DNA of 64,000 bases from Argopecten irradians (GCF_041381155.1 NC_091143.1:26749695-26813694), one strand, 5' to 3'. Shown: positions 34,101-46,835, numbered from the stretch's first letter. The notes: generated by a model not told the origin, from the letters alone. Made by a program: numbers and translations.

Positions 34101-37100
34101 CGTCTCTATATAAAACAATAGAAATCAGGATCGGATGTGACGTTTCCGTCTACTGAAATAATCATGCGATATCATATATAGATTACGACGTCAACACTAC
34201 ATGTGACGTCATAATGGTGATATAACATATGTGTCTTACGATATTTATGACAAGGCCGAATGACATTGTTAGACGCGCCAGTTATGTGATAACTTTTTTT
34301 CTGATAGTAATGTTTGATTTTTCTCATTTTGTCGGATTTGAGATACCACAAAGACCCTGTGTAAATTACGATTATCATCACCTTCCGGCTAATGTAGTGT
34401 ATTTTAACGTGACTATCAGTAGTGTACTCACAATCACAGAATGTGAAATTAATCGTACTCTTCCAACATCATTTAATATATCTAAACCAACAAAAAGCAG
34501 AAAGCAAACTTTCTTTCGTTTTATACATGCATTTTGGGATCGGTCTCAAAAGACATTCACAACCCTTCTATATCTGCATGTACTCAGCACAATTTCGTTG
34601 ACAACCACCTCCAGAAATCGACCATTTAATGCGATACCATTCAATTTTATTCAATTTTTGAAAATTATTGCACGGATTTCGAAATTGCAGCCTACCGTCC
34701 ACCACATCAGTGCAAAGAAGCAACAATAAAGGACATTTTTCCTCATCAAGATGACTATGAAAATAGCACGTATAGATTTGTCTTCAATAAATGCTCCATC
34801 GATGTGTACAGTAATGAGACGGATTCTAACTCTACACTCATCACAAGTACCGACTGTGTGTCGGGCTATAAGTATGACGTACACCGCGATGCCTCCATAG
34901 TAACGGAAGTAAGTTACTCCATCCTACTAAGCATGCGTAACTCATACATACATAATATGTAGCACTTTACTTTTGAAGAACCATGTAGCCAGTCCCAATC
35001 AGTCGTATAAAATGGGTCTTTTACAAATAACTGAATTTTCGTATTGTATTATATTGATTAAAAGCCAGATTCCGTCAATACTACGTCACTGAAGCATCGA
35101 TTCAAAAGGTATTCAAATGCATTACTTAATTATGCTAAGATGCCCAATAGTACTAGTGTGCAACAATGTTCTCGCCATGACTAGATTGGAGCCGCGGTGG
35201 CCAGGTGGTTAGATGTCTCCACATATGACCACAAGCCCTCCACCTCTTGGAAGCGGATTCGAATCCCATATGGGGCAGCTGTCATGCATTGACCGGTGGT
35301 CGATGGTTCTTCCCCGGTTACTCCAGCTTCCCTCCACCAACAAACCTGGCACGTCCTTAGATGACCTTGGCTTTTAATACAATGTAGGATGTTAAACTAA
35401 TAAAACCAAATGACAGGAGTGGGCTCTTCTTGTCATATCCCAGTATATAGAGACTGTGGCTTTGTAGATTTGTTTATGAAGTATGTTTCTTTATATATCT
35501 GTCATATCTTCATTATCATTGCAATCAATGAAAGCATGCGATGTTAATAGATCCAGCAGAATGTCATGATTAAAATGTGTTTTTTTTAAACTTCAGTTAA
35601 GGCAATCTTTTTTATCTTTAAATCTGAACCATGCACTACTTCATATCATGTCTAGTCCTAATTGACTGTCAAAATATTGTTTTCCCTCTCAGTGGGATCT
35701 GTTTTGTGAAGGAGGAGAAGTGGCAGAACTAGCCCAGACCATGGTGATTCTAGGACAAGGGATAGGAGCGGTACTTTTTTCCGCATTAGCAGACCGGTAT
35801 GGACGTAAACCCGTCCACGTATTCTGTCATATCTCTATGTTTGCCGTAACGCTTGGTACCGCCTGGTCTTCAAATCCAGCAGTCTTTATCGCATTGAGAT
35901 GTATAATGGGAGCTTTGCAGTCGGTAGGTATATTTAGGATCATTAATGAGTGTTCATTTCATATACATATAAGATTTCGTACGAGTCTAAGACATTTTAT
36001 TTTTTTTTTTTTATTTAAAACAGTTATTTGAGATACTATTCATCACATAACTACATGTAAAACAATTTACATTTCGAAAGTTTCAACGTCAGTAGATGTT
36101 GTAAAAATCCAGATGAGGCCGCCATTTTGTCCTGCAGTTCTAATATTCTCAAGTCAAGTATTTTTTCCAGACAACTCATCAAAGACAAATTTCGTCAGGT
36201 TATATTAGAATAGTCACATGTTTAAGATTAGATGTTTGATAAATTGTAACCTTTTGATTGTCTGATATTGATACTGCCAACTATCTAGTCATTAAAGGAC
36301 AGTTTGCTTAGTATGATGTGTACAGGTTTGTGTGAAGTGTCGACCTTGTAATGTACAAAAATTCATGTCCAGTCAATTTTGTCATATTTCGAAGCCCTGC
36401 TAGACTGTAGTAATTCTTCATAACATGAAATATTTGTGGGACTTTTTGATGGTCTAGAACTTTTTTTGAGTAGATATATACGTGGTTACCATGATTGCAA
36501 TTTTGTGTGGAACGACTTTGCTGTTTTTATTTTCGTAGTTTCTTGGTACTGTAGCAACAAAAACAACCACAGTTTCTACACAATGAACATTTCTTGTAAT
36601 ACAGAAAGTGTTGTTTTGTTGAAACGCGTCCGCTTTATTTGTCTAATGTCATTTGAAACACTTCAAATAAAAGTTTTTGTATTGGATGGTTAATGATTGA
36701 TGTGAATTGCTATTGAATTTTTGCAGGGAACTGGATTAACCGTTGCTGTAGCAGCATTAGAATCGTTGCCAGTAAACTCCAGGTATTTGTGGGAAATTGC
36801 TGACATAGTTTGCTGGACCACGGGATGTATTCTTGTTGTCCCGGTAGCCTATATTTTCCGCGATATGTCCTGGCGTGCGATGCAAATTGCTTTTGCTGTT
36901 GGATCTGCGTACAGTCTTCTTGAATATTGGTAATGTATGATTTATCATTAATATTATTTGAAGTAGTTTATTATAAGATTAATAAAGAATGTTAATAAAA
37001 ATATACAGATAACAAAAATCAGTCGAAAGAAATATTGAATATGTAAAGGTTTTGAAATAATTATAAATATCAAGAAGAGAACCAAAATTACCCGCTTACC

Positions 37101-40100
37101 TGGTATAGTAAGGAGCAATAACAAAACCCTCATTTTTTTATATTTTCTGATACATAGGTTTCTTGAAGAATCACTAAGATGGCTTCTTGCAAACGGCAAA
37201 AAGAAAAGAGCCGAAAGAATCATCAGGATGGCCGCGAAAATGAATGGAAAAGACTATGAGTCTGTCATCAAAGCTGCCTCTGCTAAAGCTCGAGAAATGG
37301 AGACTTTTCTCAAATCTAACGACAATGGAACTGTGGATTCTTCGACATCGAAAGAAGAAAGCATGGTGGATGGTTACAAAGAGGGCAAGGACGTTCTGGG
37401 GAAAACAAAGCCGGAAAAATACAACACATTGACTATATTCAGGCACAAACGTATCCTACTCAACTCTCTCATTATTTGGTATACATGGTGAGTACTGGAA
37501 AAAACCCAAAGAAGATACACATTATCCAAGGGTTTTGCAACAAAAGCAATGACCTAAAGTCAGTAATTGAGCAAATACCCAACACTGAGTGTGAACTCAG
37601 AATAAGATTTTAGTACGAGTAATTGTATACCGTGCTCAGGTACAGAGATATTTTTATGAATCTGATGCGATAGTTGATATGCAAGCAAGCATATATATTT
37701 TATCTTATACCAAAATAAGATATCATTAAAAAGATTTATTAAAATAAATTAAGTCATTTTATGTCGTAAAGTCTGTATGTTAACTATAAAAGAGGAGGAT
37801 TTCATTCCAGGACAACCAACAGTCTAGTGTATTACGCCTTGTATCTCGGCTCTACGTCCCTCTCCGGCAACCGATACCTTAATTACTTCCTGATGGCACT
37901 TGTGGAGTACCCTGCCGCCCTTTCACAATGGTATTCTATCAAAAGGTATTAATATCCGTACGATATATTAATGTTTGTGCTTAGTTTTAGCATGAAATCT
38001 AGCCGTATCTGACATTTCAATATACATATCTTCACTCTGACAAAGTGTTGTAAAGCATACAATTCACGAATATGGATACATATATATGTGATGATTCAGA
38101 TCCACAAAAGTGCCAGTGCTATAAACCATATAATCATTATGAGAAAAAAAACACTTTTTCAAAAGTTTCACTAAATGATTGGTAACTCTTAAGTTCACTT
38201 TGAGTGTATTTCCTGGTCAATTGTCGCGATACTAAGCTTTAATCAAACCATTTTGGATTGGAATTGAAAACGTTTTGAGTTTTAGTATCGTAAAAAGTCC
38301 TCCAAATTACGTATAACTATTAGTTTAGTTTTTCCATCTACATTTTATGTACTTTTAGTATATGTCTTCCCGACTACACTAACCATTTTAACACTGAACA
38401 TTCATTGTTAGGTGGCGAGATCCCATGGGTAAATTTTCATACACATGTACAAAAAAGAAGATGACATGGGCAAAATTTAATACAAATGTATTTGTTTCAG
38501 ATACGGAAGGAGAAAAAGCTGTTTAATATTCCACAGCATTGCCGGTATATCTTTAGCTGTGTCCACTGTATGTTTGATATACACAGGTTAGTCGTGTGCG
38601 AGTGCATATCATAAACCGTAAAGCATACACCTAATGTACTGTTTAACTGAATTGTTGGCTCTAAATGCCATAATATATTGTTTAATGTAATATTTTGAAC
38701 CTCTTATTTCGTTTAAACAGTTATATTTACATTTTTATTATCATTTTGTTGATTTGGTATATTTGTTTAAATGCAATTATTATCCGGATAGTACCAAAAA
38801 ATAAATAAATAAATACAACAGCTAGGCAAAGTCCGTCTGAATTTTAATTTAGAATGGCTTAGATGAGTTTTACAATGTATTTTGATGATTTTGCGAGTGC
38901 CCGAAAGCGCGAGATTTTGGTGTTTTGGGGGTCCGGGGCCTCCCCCGTGAAAATATTACGATTTAGAATAGCTTAAATGAGTTTTGATGAATTTGCGAGC
39001 GCCCGAAACCGCGAGATTTTTGGTGATTGAGGGGTCCGGGGGTTTCCTCCGGAAAAAAAAATTACGATTTAGAATGGCTGAGATGAGTTTTACGAGGTAT
39101 TTTAATGATTATAAAGCGTTCTTAACATGGTAATTTTTCGATTTAAAGCTACCTGCATTTAGAAATGATAATTTTGTCGCCATAACATTATGCAACCCTA
39201 CACGATCTGAATATACCGGCTTGACACCATCGGCACATTGTTTTGTAACATAAAAAAATGAATTAATTGTCTCGCTAAGACATATAAACAAATTGATCTT
39301 TTAAGAGACATTTTTTTAAATAGTACATATAATCCCTTGACGGACATTTTAGTTTAGTTCGTGTGTATTGAATTTTTACTATTTAAGGTTTGACATTATG
39401 TGCTTGAACGTTTTAGGAAATGCGCCGCGCAGCGGAAAATTTTCTAGAATGAAGTACGAAAAATGTGCAGGAGGACCCTTTTTTCTTTCAAATAAGCATT
39501 TTTAGAAAATTTCAGTCGGCGAAAATGGGGGGGGGGGGGCAAAAAGACATGTTTGCCCCCCCCCCCCCCGTCCTGGGGAACGGGGGACGGGGGGGGGACA
39601 GTTGCCCGAAGGGCCGAGCATTGTTCATTATCTTGACTAATTTACAGTTTGAGGTGTTTCTCTTACTTAAAACATGGCACTCTGATGTACAATGCTAACT
39701 ATGGCTATTGTGTAACTAATCTACAGCTACAGGTAAGGCCTTCAACCATCTTTGACACTGAACATGTCAGCACAGTAATTGTTGTAATATGTCTACTCTG
39801 GTCGTGCATGCATTGCATGAATTTTTTCATGAAATTCCATACCAATGTTATTACCAGAGATGTTTTTGTGAGTTTGAGTTTTCTTCATTCTGAGTGGAGC
39901 AGTACAAGAGGCAACATAGCAGACATTGCAGATCAGATCTTTACGAAGACAAACTATCTAAAATGATTATCAAATTTCCAATAAGAGAGTATGTTTTGTG
40001 ATATATTAATTCAACTGCTCTTTATGTCAGAGGCAGGCCATTCACTTGGATATAACTTGTCGGAAATTCACAAGATATGGAGGATTACCATGGAAACGTA

Positions 40101-42855
40101 TTAATTTTGAATATACCACTTCACGTTATGAGATGAAGAATATGATTGGTCCTAAAACATAATATCAAGAGTTAGTGGCATGGATTCTAAAGGAAACTAC
40201 ATTGAAATTCAGTGAAAACGGCAAAGTGATGAAAAGAAAGCTTAAAATTTTAAATTTGTTCAGTAGGCTTTGTGTGATTCTTGGATAAGGAATTATACCG
40301 GAATTATTCAATTTGGAAAACGTGGATTTATGTGTTAGTGTATGTATTCAAGAAATGACCAGTGAAATTATTGGGAAATATACCGAAAGCATTCATTCAA
40401 TTTTCAAAGAAAGAAAGTACACATATCTATCTAAAATTAAAACATCTTTGTCAGAATGCCTGTGCTGTCGAAATACTAAAGAGTCTTGATTTTCAACACA
40501 AGGAGTAATTTTATGCGTTGTGGTTAATGTGTGATTGGATTTATGTCGATGTCCACGAATCAATATATAAAACAGAAAAATGTAATAATATGTCTTATTG
40601 AAGTTTTCTATTACATTTATGTTGAATTTGATTACATTTATTTGTTATTTATCTGTCCAATTTAACAATGCTACATGTAGTGTCACTCTCTACCTTTCAT
40701 TGTACATTAGTTTACCTGGAACTGTAGATTAGTTGAAACTAATCTACAGGTAAACTAATGTACAGTGAAAAGTGTACTAATCTACAGACAGAACAAGTAC
40801 TTGAACAATAGTCTAAATAAAGTACTGGGGACAACAAAAGATGACATCATAGCCATTAGAGTTCTTTATCGAACAGTTAACATTTGTTGTGCCGAAATCG
40901 AGATACACAATGTATTTAATTTGTATGTTTTTGAAATATTTTCCAATTCAGAGGACGTTACTGCTCTAGGAACCGTGTCTCTAGTGTTTAACCTCCTTGG
41001 AAAGTATGCGATCACAGCTTCATTTAGCACCATATTCCTGTATACACCGGAGTTATATCCAACAAATCTAAGGTAATTCAGCCTATCTATGAAGGAGGAA
41101 GTGCATGGTGGATCTCAATCGGTACTCCTCGGGCATTCTTGAAAGAATTGATTTTCCGTGCTTACCGATAAGGCCCGAGGAAGTCCGATTGTGGTGGATC
41201 ACAGCCGATTTTGATTTTACATTGTATGTAAATGTACATTGTATAATATGGTGGGATAGTAGGGGAAAACATCGTCGGAAACTAATGAAAAGATAGAAAG
41301 GTGACTCGTGTCTTTCTGACGATGGCCAAATATTGTTAAATGTTATTTTGAATACTCAAATGAAAATTGACAAATACCATCAAAGCCATTAAACATGATT
41401 TGTATTAAAAATGCATCATTTCTGTCCAACTCAGTTATTTTCTTCAAATTATTTGATGTCATCTTTTACAAAATAGTCTAAGAATAGTAAGGCTCAGTAT
41501 GAATGCGTCAAAATAAAACTGAAAAATAGCCATTCTAACAATTCCAATAATAAGCACATAAGTTGTGGTGTAGGTACTATCAAATTATGTTAAACTTAAT
41601 CTTAATTTACAAGAAAAGTACAATAAACACTGATGATAACGAAAAATATTTTCATTAAAAGGGTAATGGTGATTTTGAAAAATTTAGAAAAAAACAAGGG
41701 CAAAAATGAGCACCCTGTGGAACATATGCAATGAAATATACAAAGCAATTTCAGTGTTTCGTAGGCTCTTATGTATTATCGTTTTGCTTAAAATGAATAG
41801 GGTTTATGACTCTAATTAAAATAATCATATTTTGTATGCTTATATATCACCTCTACATACATAACTAAGTTGATAAAAAGTGTGTAGCAATAGAATACAA
41901 AATATTACAAGTTAAAACGGGGTCTAAAGTTTTTACTAATATCTATAAGTATATACCGGACGCGAGTTGGTTTATTTTCTAGGAAGCTGCAAGGATAACA
42001 ACATATATAAAGTTCATATTCATAATCTAATATAGGGATTCATGGCCTGGTGAATCTGGTATACTAGCACACTAAACCGTAGTCTCCCAACAATACTGCC
42101 ATTGTACATAAAACGTATTGCATACAAGATAAAAATTTGAAAATAACGTTAAGTCGAATCAACTAAACCACACTTACAATCGTGTGTACAATTGAATAGT
42201 TACATGCACATCACACTATGTTTTTGTGTTGGTAGAGTTTCCAAATCATTTTCAAACATTTTAAGTATGCTAATTTCACTTATATTACACAGGAGCGCCG
42301 GACTAGGGTTAGCATCTACGTGTTCTCGGATGGGAGGTATGCTGGCCCCATTTGCAACGTCTGTGGTAAGTTCAACCTTCAGAATCTAATAAAGACTTTT
42401 AAATTGATAGTTGTTATCATATGAAAATAACCAAAGTCTGTTATACATTTTACTAAACATAAAAAATACATTTCGCTCTCGGAATATTTTCAGTTTCGAT
42501 AAAGTACATGAAGCTTTGAAAATAGTTCATTAATTTTACTACACCATAAAGTTTGCACGGAAAACGAATTTATTTTATAAATTAAAACATTGGAGTTAGG
42601 TTATGCATAAGTTTCTTTCTGAAGAAACACAAGCTGCGTGGAACACATTTTAATTTGATTTTAACACAGGCTAGTGTTGTGGTTTGGCTACCGGGAGCAG
42701 TGTTTTCGGTGATGTGTTTTTTGACCGTCTATCTGACGTCATTCCTGCCAGAAACCTCGGGACATGAACTACCGACAACTATATCGGAACTTAAATTGTG
42801 GTACAAAGCTAATACGGGCGGCAGGAAGAAATCAACGAAAACAGCAGATTCTTGA
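31115..42855 (+). CDS. SLC22-type organic ion transporter, gene D (10 coding exons, 572 aa)
   Basis: Exons: 31115-31250, 34691-34908, 35693-35923, 36727-36929, 37158-37487, 37811-37945, 38501-38586, 40952-41072, 42293-42365, 42670-42855; 1,719 nt, in frame, all GT-AG. Every exon has the length of its counterpart in gene C, and the proteins are closely alike, so this is a tandem duplicate. Marks: loop 46-118 with sequons NST, NET and [45 protein letters not shown]. An in-frame ATG exists at 31034, but it falls inside the conserved upstream block, and B and C both start at MDG, so 31115 is preferred. AATAAA lies at 42945-42950. Introns 1 (3.4 kb) and 7 (2.4 kb) are swollen by repeats. The substrate is unknown. 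Confidence 0.94.
31787..31996 (+). repeat. 21-bp minisatellite, 10 copies, intron 1 of gene D
   Basis: Unit ATACATGTATCTCAATAAAA plus T, ten near-perfect copies (one has C for T). The unit is a multiple of three and free of stops, so it yields a false repeat 'protein' in several frames. Confidence 0.95.
32000..34149. other. Rest of intron 1 of gene D, nothing clear
   Basis: AT-rich sequence without recognisable exon, RNA gene or repeat boundary. Short open frames at about 33059-33298 (minus) and 33399-33827 (plus) have no family signature. Confidence 0.4.
34150..34262 (-). repeat. Dispersed repeat in intron 1 of gene D (partner at 28016)
   Basis: Its reverse complement matches 28016-28136 in block order. 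See the entry at 28016. The two copies are in opposite orientation. Confidence 0.6.
35188..35409 (+). mobile_element. SINE, plus strand, in intron 2 of gene D
   Basis: Same family and orientation as 19130: head GGAGCCGCGGTGGCC, B-box region GGATTCGAATCCCATA, body CTCCAGCTTCCCTCCACCAA, tail ACCTGGCACGTCCTTAGATG. There are several substitutions (for example GGCCAGGTGG in the A box) and no clear target duplication, so it is older than the 19130 copy. Confidence 0.88.
38855..39330 (+). repeat. Dispersed repeat with internal ~110-bp tandem units, intron 7 of gene D
   Basis: Units carry TTTAGAATGGCT..GATGAG, a GCGAG.GCCCGAAA.CGCGAGAT patch and a GGGGTCCGGGG patch, repeated about two and a half times. 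Then comes a stretch ending TAAGACATATAAACAAA. The whole matches 63540-64000 in the same orientation. There is no coding signal. Class unknown. Confidence 0.75.
39529..39605 (+). repeat. Poly-G / poly-C tract
   Basis: A run of G (about 39529-39538), then a run of C (about 39557-39569) and more G-rich sequence. It probably belongs to the dispersed repeat, because a similar G run lies at 63338-63350 beside the other copy. Confidence 0.7.
39637..40790. other. Unassigned part of intron 7 of gene D, with hairpin at its end
   Basis: It is bounded by related strings (CTAATTTACAG near 39637, CTAATCTACAG near 40775). It ends in a hairpin at about 40700-40770, where CATTAGTTTACCTGG and CTGTAGATTAGT face their complements. 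Short frames near 40170-40480 show no recognisable family. It may be a decayed insertion. Confidence 0.4.
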
Positions 42856-42955
42856 TTTACTGATGAGTTTATGTGATAACGAAAATTGTAATCGGATTGT
42901 TGTTGCGCAAGTTATTTTGTGTATGTTGTTCATTTTGTCAAAGAAATAAATCGAT

Positions 42956-43620
42956 AGGTCATGTAAATGTTTTGCTTTTTCAATTTGACATTTAAAGCAG
43001 ATGAGTGTATTAGACACATATTGCATTTAGACGTTAGAGATAACTAGAATACTAATTAAGAATGACGACTAAATCCGGCATTTTCAATACCATAATTGTA
43101 TTCGTCAAATAATTGTAAAATAGTAGGTTTTCCCTGATCGAGACATACCCGTTTATAAATGTGGTAGTTCTTACCCTGCTAAAAGTTCAGCACGAAGACT
43201 TTTCAATGTGTAACAGTGTAGGATATATGTCCCAGTTAAATGAATGGGGAAAGTTCCACTATGAAAAGGAGACACACAATAATATACTACAGTATCCCAA
43301 AGCTTACACGCATTCAGCACGTGTAACACATCATATACAACAGAGATGTTCCTTTAAGATACTAAGTAGCCTTGGATGTTAATATGACGTTACGTAATAG
43401 GACATTATCACTGTACAAGATAACGACATTAAAACGCGACTTTTGTGGGTTCCTTTCTCAACTAGGCTAGTCTCTACAGAAGACCGGTGGCTGATACCTG
43501 CCATGTCGCCGCTCTTGGTTGCCAATCCATGTCGTTCCGTCGCATTGTGAATAACAACGCATCGTTTGAAGAACGTCAATTCGCCAAGCTGATAACGACG
43601 ATGCGCCAAGCTAAATTGCG
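42956..43620. other. Spacer 3' of gene D, nothing recognised
   Basis: No exon, RNA gene or repeat is recognised on either strand. Confidence 0.4.
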
Positions 43621-43750
43621 ACATTATTTTCTGTCACATTGTCGCGTATTTTTTCGCATGGCAAATTGTCTTTGTTCGCATGGCACACTGTGTTTTTCGC
43701 ATGCGCAATGTCTCATTCCGCATTACGCTGTGTCGTTCCTCGCATGATAT
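43620..43750 (+). repeat. Short degenerate tandem repeat (about 27-33 bp)
   Basis: TTCGCATGGCA, GTTCGCATGGCAC and TTTCGCATGCGCAA recur with a CTGTGT or TTGTC spacer. An open frame through it is an effect of the repeat. Confidence 0.5.
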
Positions 43751-43803
43751 GGTCGGATATATTCGACAGTGCGACGTGAGCAAAATCAGCTACAATGATA
43801 AAG

Positions 43804-43805
<2 letters not shown>

Positions 43806-43843
<38 letters not shown>
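43806..43843 (+). repeat. (TA)n microsatellite
   Basis: Uninterrupted TA dinucleotides, about 19 copies. Confidence 0.95.
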
Positions 43844-43846
<3 letters not shown>

Positions 43847-44369
43847 GTGGACAATTCAGAGTCAATCCCCTTGTCTGTTACCTGTGGTTAGTACTATCAA
43901 TCACAGGCGCTTGTATAACGAGAATTTGGATGTGTGTATGCTTTAGGTACTGCATTTTTTTTTATAAAGGTCTATATCAGATACACACACCAAACTCTCG
44001 TTACAAGCCCCTATGTATGTGTTATTAACCCATGCAGTCATATCGTTACCAACAGCGGCAGTGAACTAAACAGATCCATAAAAGGATCTAATAGTCTTTT
44101 TTGTAAAACATTGCACTGAACGTACAGATAAATACACAAAACAAATGTCTTGTGGGGAAAAGGTATCGACTAGATACGAATAGATATTTAGCATTTTCTT
44201 CGTTTGCAGACCAAACCCCCTAACCACGACGAAACTATTTGATAAACTCGTTAGAAACACCTATTAACTGAAATATTTCCACTCGTTTGCAAATACACAT
44301 TCATTATATCGTTCTGATCGAGAGCCCCAGAAATGTCTTGTTCACAACCTGGTCATCGCTCCTATAAAT

Positions 44370-46835
44370 CCGGCCTAAACACGTTCAATGAATCTCATTT
44401 TCAGCATCTGTTTCTTTTGGTAATGCGGATTGAAGGAGTTTCAGAAAACATCGGATTATAGAATTTACAGAAATGTCTAACTCTCATCATTTGTGTTTCT
44501 GCTGGGGACGGGGCATAGCTAGTTCAACGAAATTACTATATCTCACTCGCAGCATTTGTTTCTGTTGGTGATGTGGTCTTAATGGATTTCCAGAAAATAT
44601 CTTATTATCAGGTTCCAAAGAAATGCGGACTTAAGAAGTTTCAGAAAATATCAGATTATAGAGTTCCCATTAATTTCTTACTTTCATCATCTGTGTTTTT
44701 GCGCTGGCGATACGGGCATAGCTAATTAGGCGATCATCTAACTCCTAACATCTCTGTTTCTGCTGGTGATGTGTTGTTAATGAGTTCCAAGAAGTATCTC
44801 ATTCACAATATCGCTGTTTCATCTGGCGATACAGGTTCAATTAGTTTTAGCTTCCCTAATTTGTTTGTCGATTCGGACTTAACAAGTTCAACAAAATAAT
44901 CTCATTTTCAACATATCTATAGGTCAACAAAGTTATCTCATTTTCAACATTTCTATATCTGTTGGCAGCTGCAGATTTCATGACACTCAGGAAAAAGACA
45001 TATGGTGTTCCCAAAATTGCTTCACTCTCCTCGTCTGTATTTCTGCTGGCGATGCGATTATAATCAGTTCAATGAAACCATCTCCTTCTCATTATCTATG
45101 TGCGGCGGTCTCCTCGGGAGGTTCAGGAAATATCTCATTCACAGCATCCCTGTTTCTTTTTTCGATGCGAGCTTAACAGATTCAACAAACTCATCTCACT
45201 TACAGCATCTCTACGAAATATATATGTTTCTCATGGAAATGGTTTCTTGAAAATTCTCTCTTTCTCAATCTCCACGTTTCTGTTGGAGGTTCCGTTTTAA
45301 CGAAATCTACGAAATCATCTTAATCTAAGCGTCTGAATTTTACTGACGTGTTTAACAATATGTTATGGCGAAAATTACTCGTTAAAATGTGACCTTTTGA
45401 CAGACGGTCAGCTTCTTGTCTATTATTTCTTATAATACTTCGCTAGGTTGTCTCCTGATGGTAGACTTATGTGGCGAAGGAGATTACACACACGTTCGGA
45501 TGCTGCAATCTAGTAGACTCGTGACCTGATCATTTGGAATTTTTCAGACCATAAACTACTTGCTATCAACAGGATGCGGTCTTTTATATTTACAAAGTTC
45601 GTGGTTTAGAAGTAGTTAAGCCGCTTCAGGTACTTTTGGGCGGTCACACTCATTCCTTATGGTCAGTAAAGTTGAAAATGTTCAGAAAAAACAACACCAA
45701 TTCAATGGTCACAATTCGATGAATATTTCTCAACTGTGTTTCAAAACATTATCTGTTCCTTAAATTATCTATACATGTATCTGCTTCTGTTGGAAAGGCG
45801 GTGTTAGTGGAGTTTCAGAACATAGTGCCTTAAAGAATTCCAGGAAACATCTCATGCAGGTCATCGATGTTTTTCCAGATATATCTGCTTCTGTTGACAA
45901 GGCAGTGTTTATGGAGTTTCAGAACATAGTGCCTTAAAGAATTCCAGGAAACATCTCATTCAGGTCATCGATGTTTTTCCTGTCGAGGTAGCATAGCAAT
46001 TTTATTTAAGAAGTGTCAGGAAATAGCGGCATATGGAATTCCAGGAAACATCTCATTCACATCATCGATGTTTTCCTGGTCGATGCAGCTCAACGGGTTT
46101 AACGAGAACATCTTATTTTCAGAATGGAGCTACAGAAAATAACGGGTTAGGAATTTCCAAAACATGTTTCATTTTCAACATCACTGTTTCCTAGATTGCG
46201 ATACGGTGTTGATGGATTTCAGAAAATATCGGCTGAAGGAGTTTCAAAAATTTCGTCACTCTCATCATCAATGTTTCTGCTTGTGATGCGATCATAACCA
46301 GTTCAACGAAATCACTTTACTCTCAGCATCTCTGTTTCTGTTTGCGATGTGGCATTAATGAATTTCCAGAAAATATGTGTTGTCGAATTCCAAAGAAATA
46401 TCTTATTCACAACATGGTCGTATCTCCTTTAAATGTGGCCTAAACAAGTTCAGAGAAATTATATCTTTTCAGCATCTCTGTTTCTGTTGGCATTGCGGAT
46501 TTCATGAGTGTCAGAAAATGTCGGATTATGGACTTCCCAGAAATGTCTAACTCTTATCATCTGTGCTTCTGCTTGCGATATGCGATGTTAAGGAGTTTCA
46601 GGGAGTACCTCATTCCCAATTTCGATGTTTTCCTTTGATGCAGCTTTAATAAGTTTGGTGAAATCATCTCATTTTTAACATCTCAATTGGACTCTCAGAA
46701 AAAAAAGACTTATATGGAGTTTTAAAAAAAAATTTCATTCTCATTATTAGTGCTTCTGCTAACAATGCGGGCATAATACGTTCTACGAAATATCTTTTTC
46801 TCAGCATCTCTGTTGCGATGCGGTCTTAAGTTCCA
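44370..46835 (+). repeat. Degenerate tandem repeat, ~2.5 kb, units of roughly 60-65 bp
   Basis: A consensus like CATCTCTGTTTCTGTTGGCG, then ATGCGG, TTTCAGAAAATATC and TCTCATTCTCAG recurs dozens of times with heavy substitution. Spacing between CAT.T.TGTTTCTG.TGG starts is mostly 60-66 bp, sometimes doubled. One part (45781-45988) is a younger 104-bp direct duplication. No unit is open for long, and no domain is seen. It looks like an old satellite block. Confidence 0.7.
45781..45988 (+). repeat. 104-bp direct duplication inside the degenerate array
   Basis: Two units starting CTGCTTCTGTTG at 45781 and 45885 share long identical stretches (for example AGTGCCTTAAAGAATTCCAG). They are far more alike than other units of the array, so the duplication is late. 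Confidence 0.8.

Noticed and set aside
34229-34729. 166-codon open frame upstream of gene D exon 2
   Set aside because: It runs through the intron acceptor into exon 2 in the wrong frame. The upstream part aligns with intron 1 of gene C and has no domain.
43487-43946. Open frames in the spacer after gene D
   Set aside because: They run through a degenerate short repeat and a (TA)n tract.
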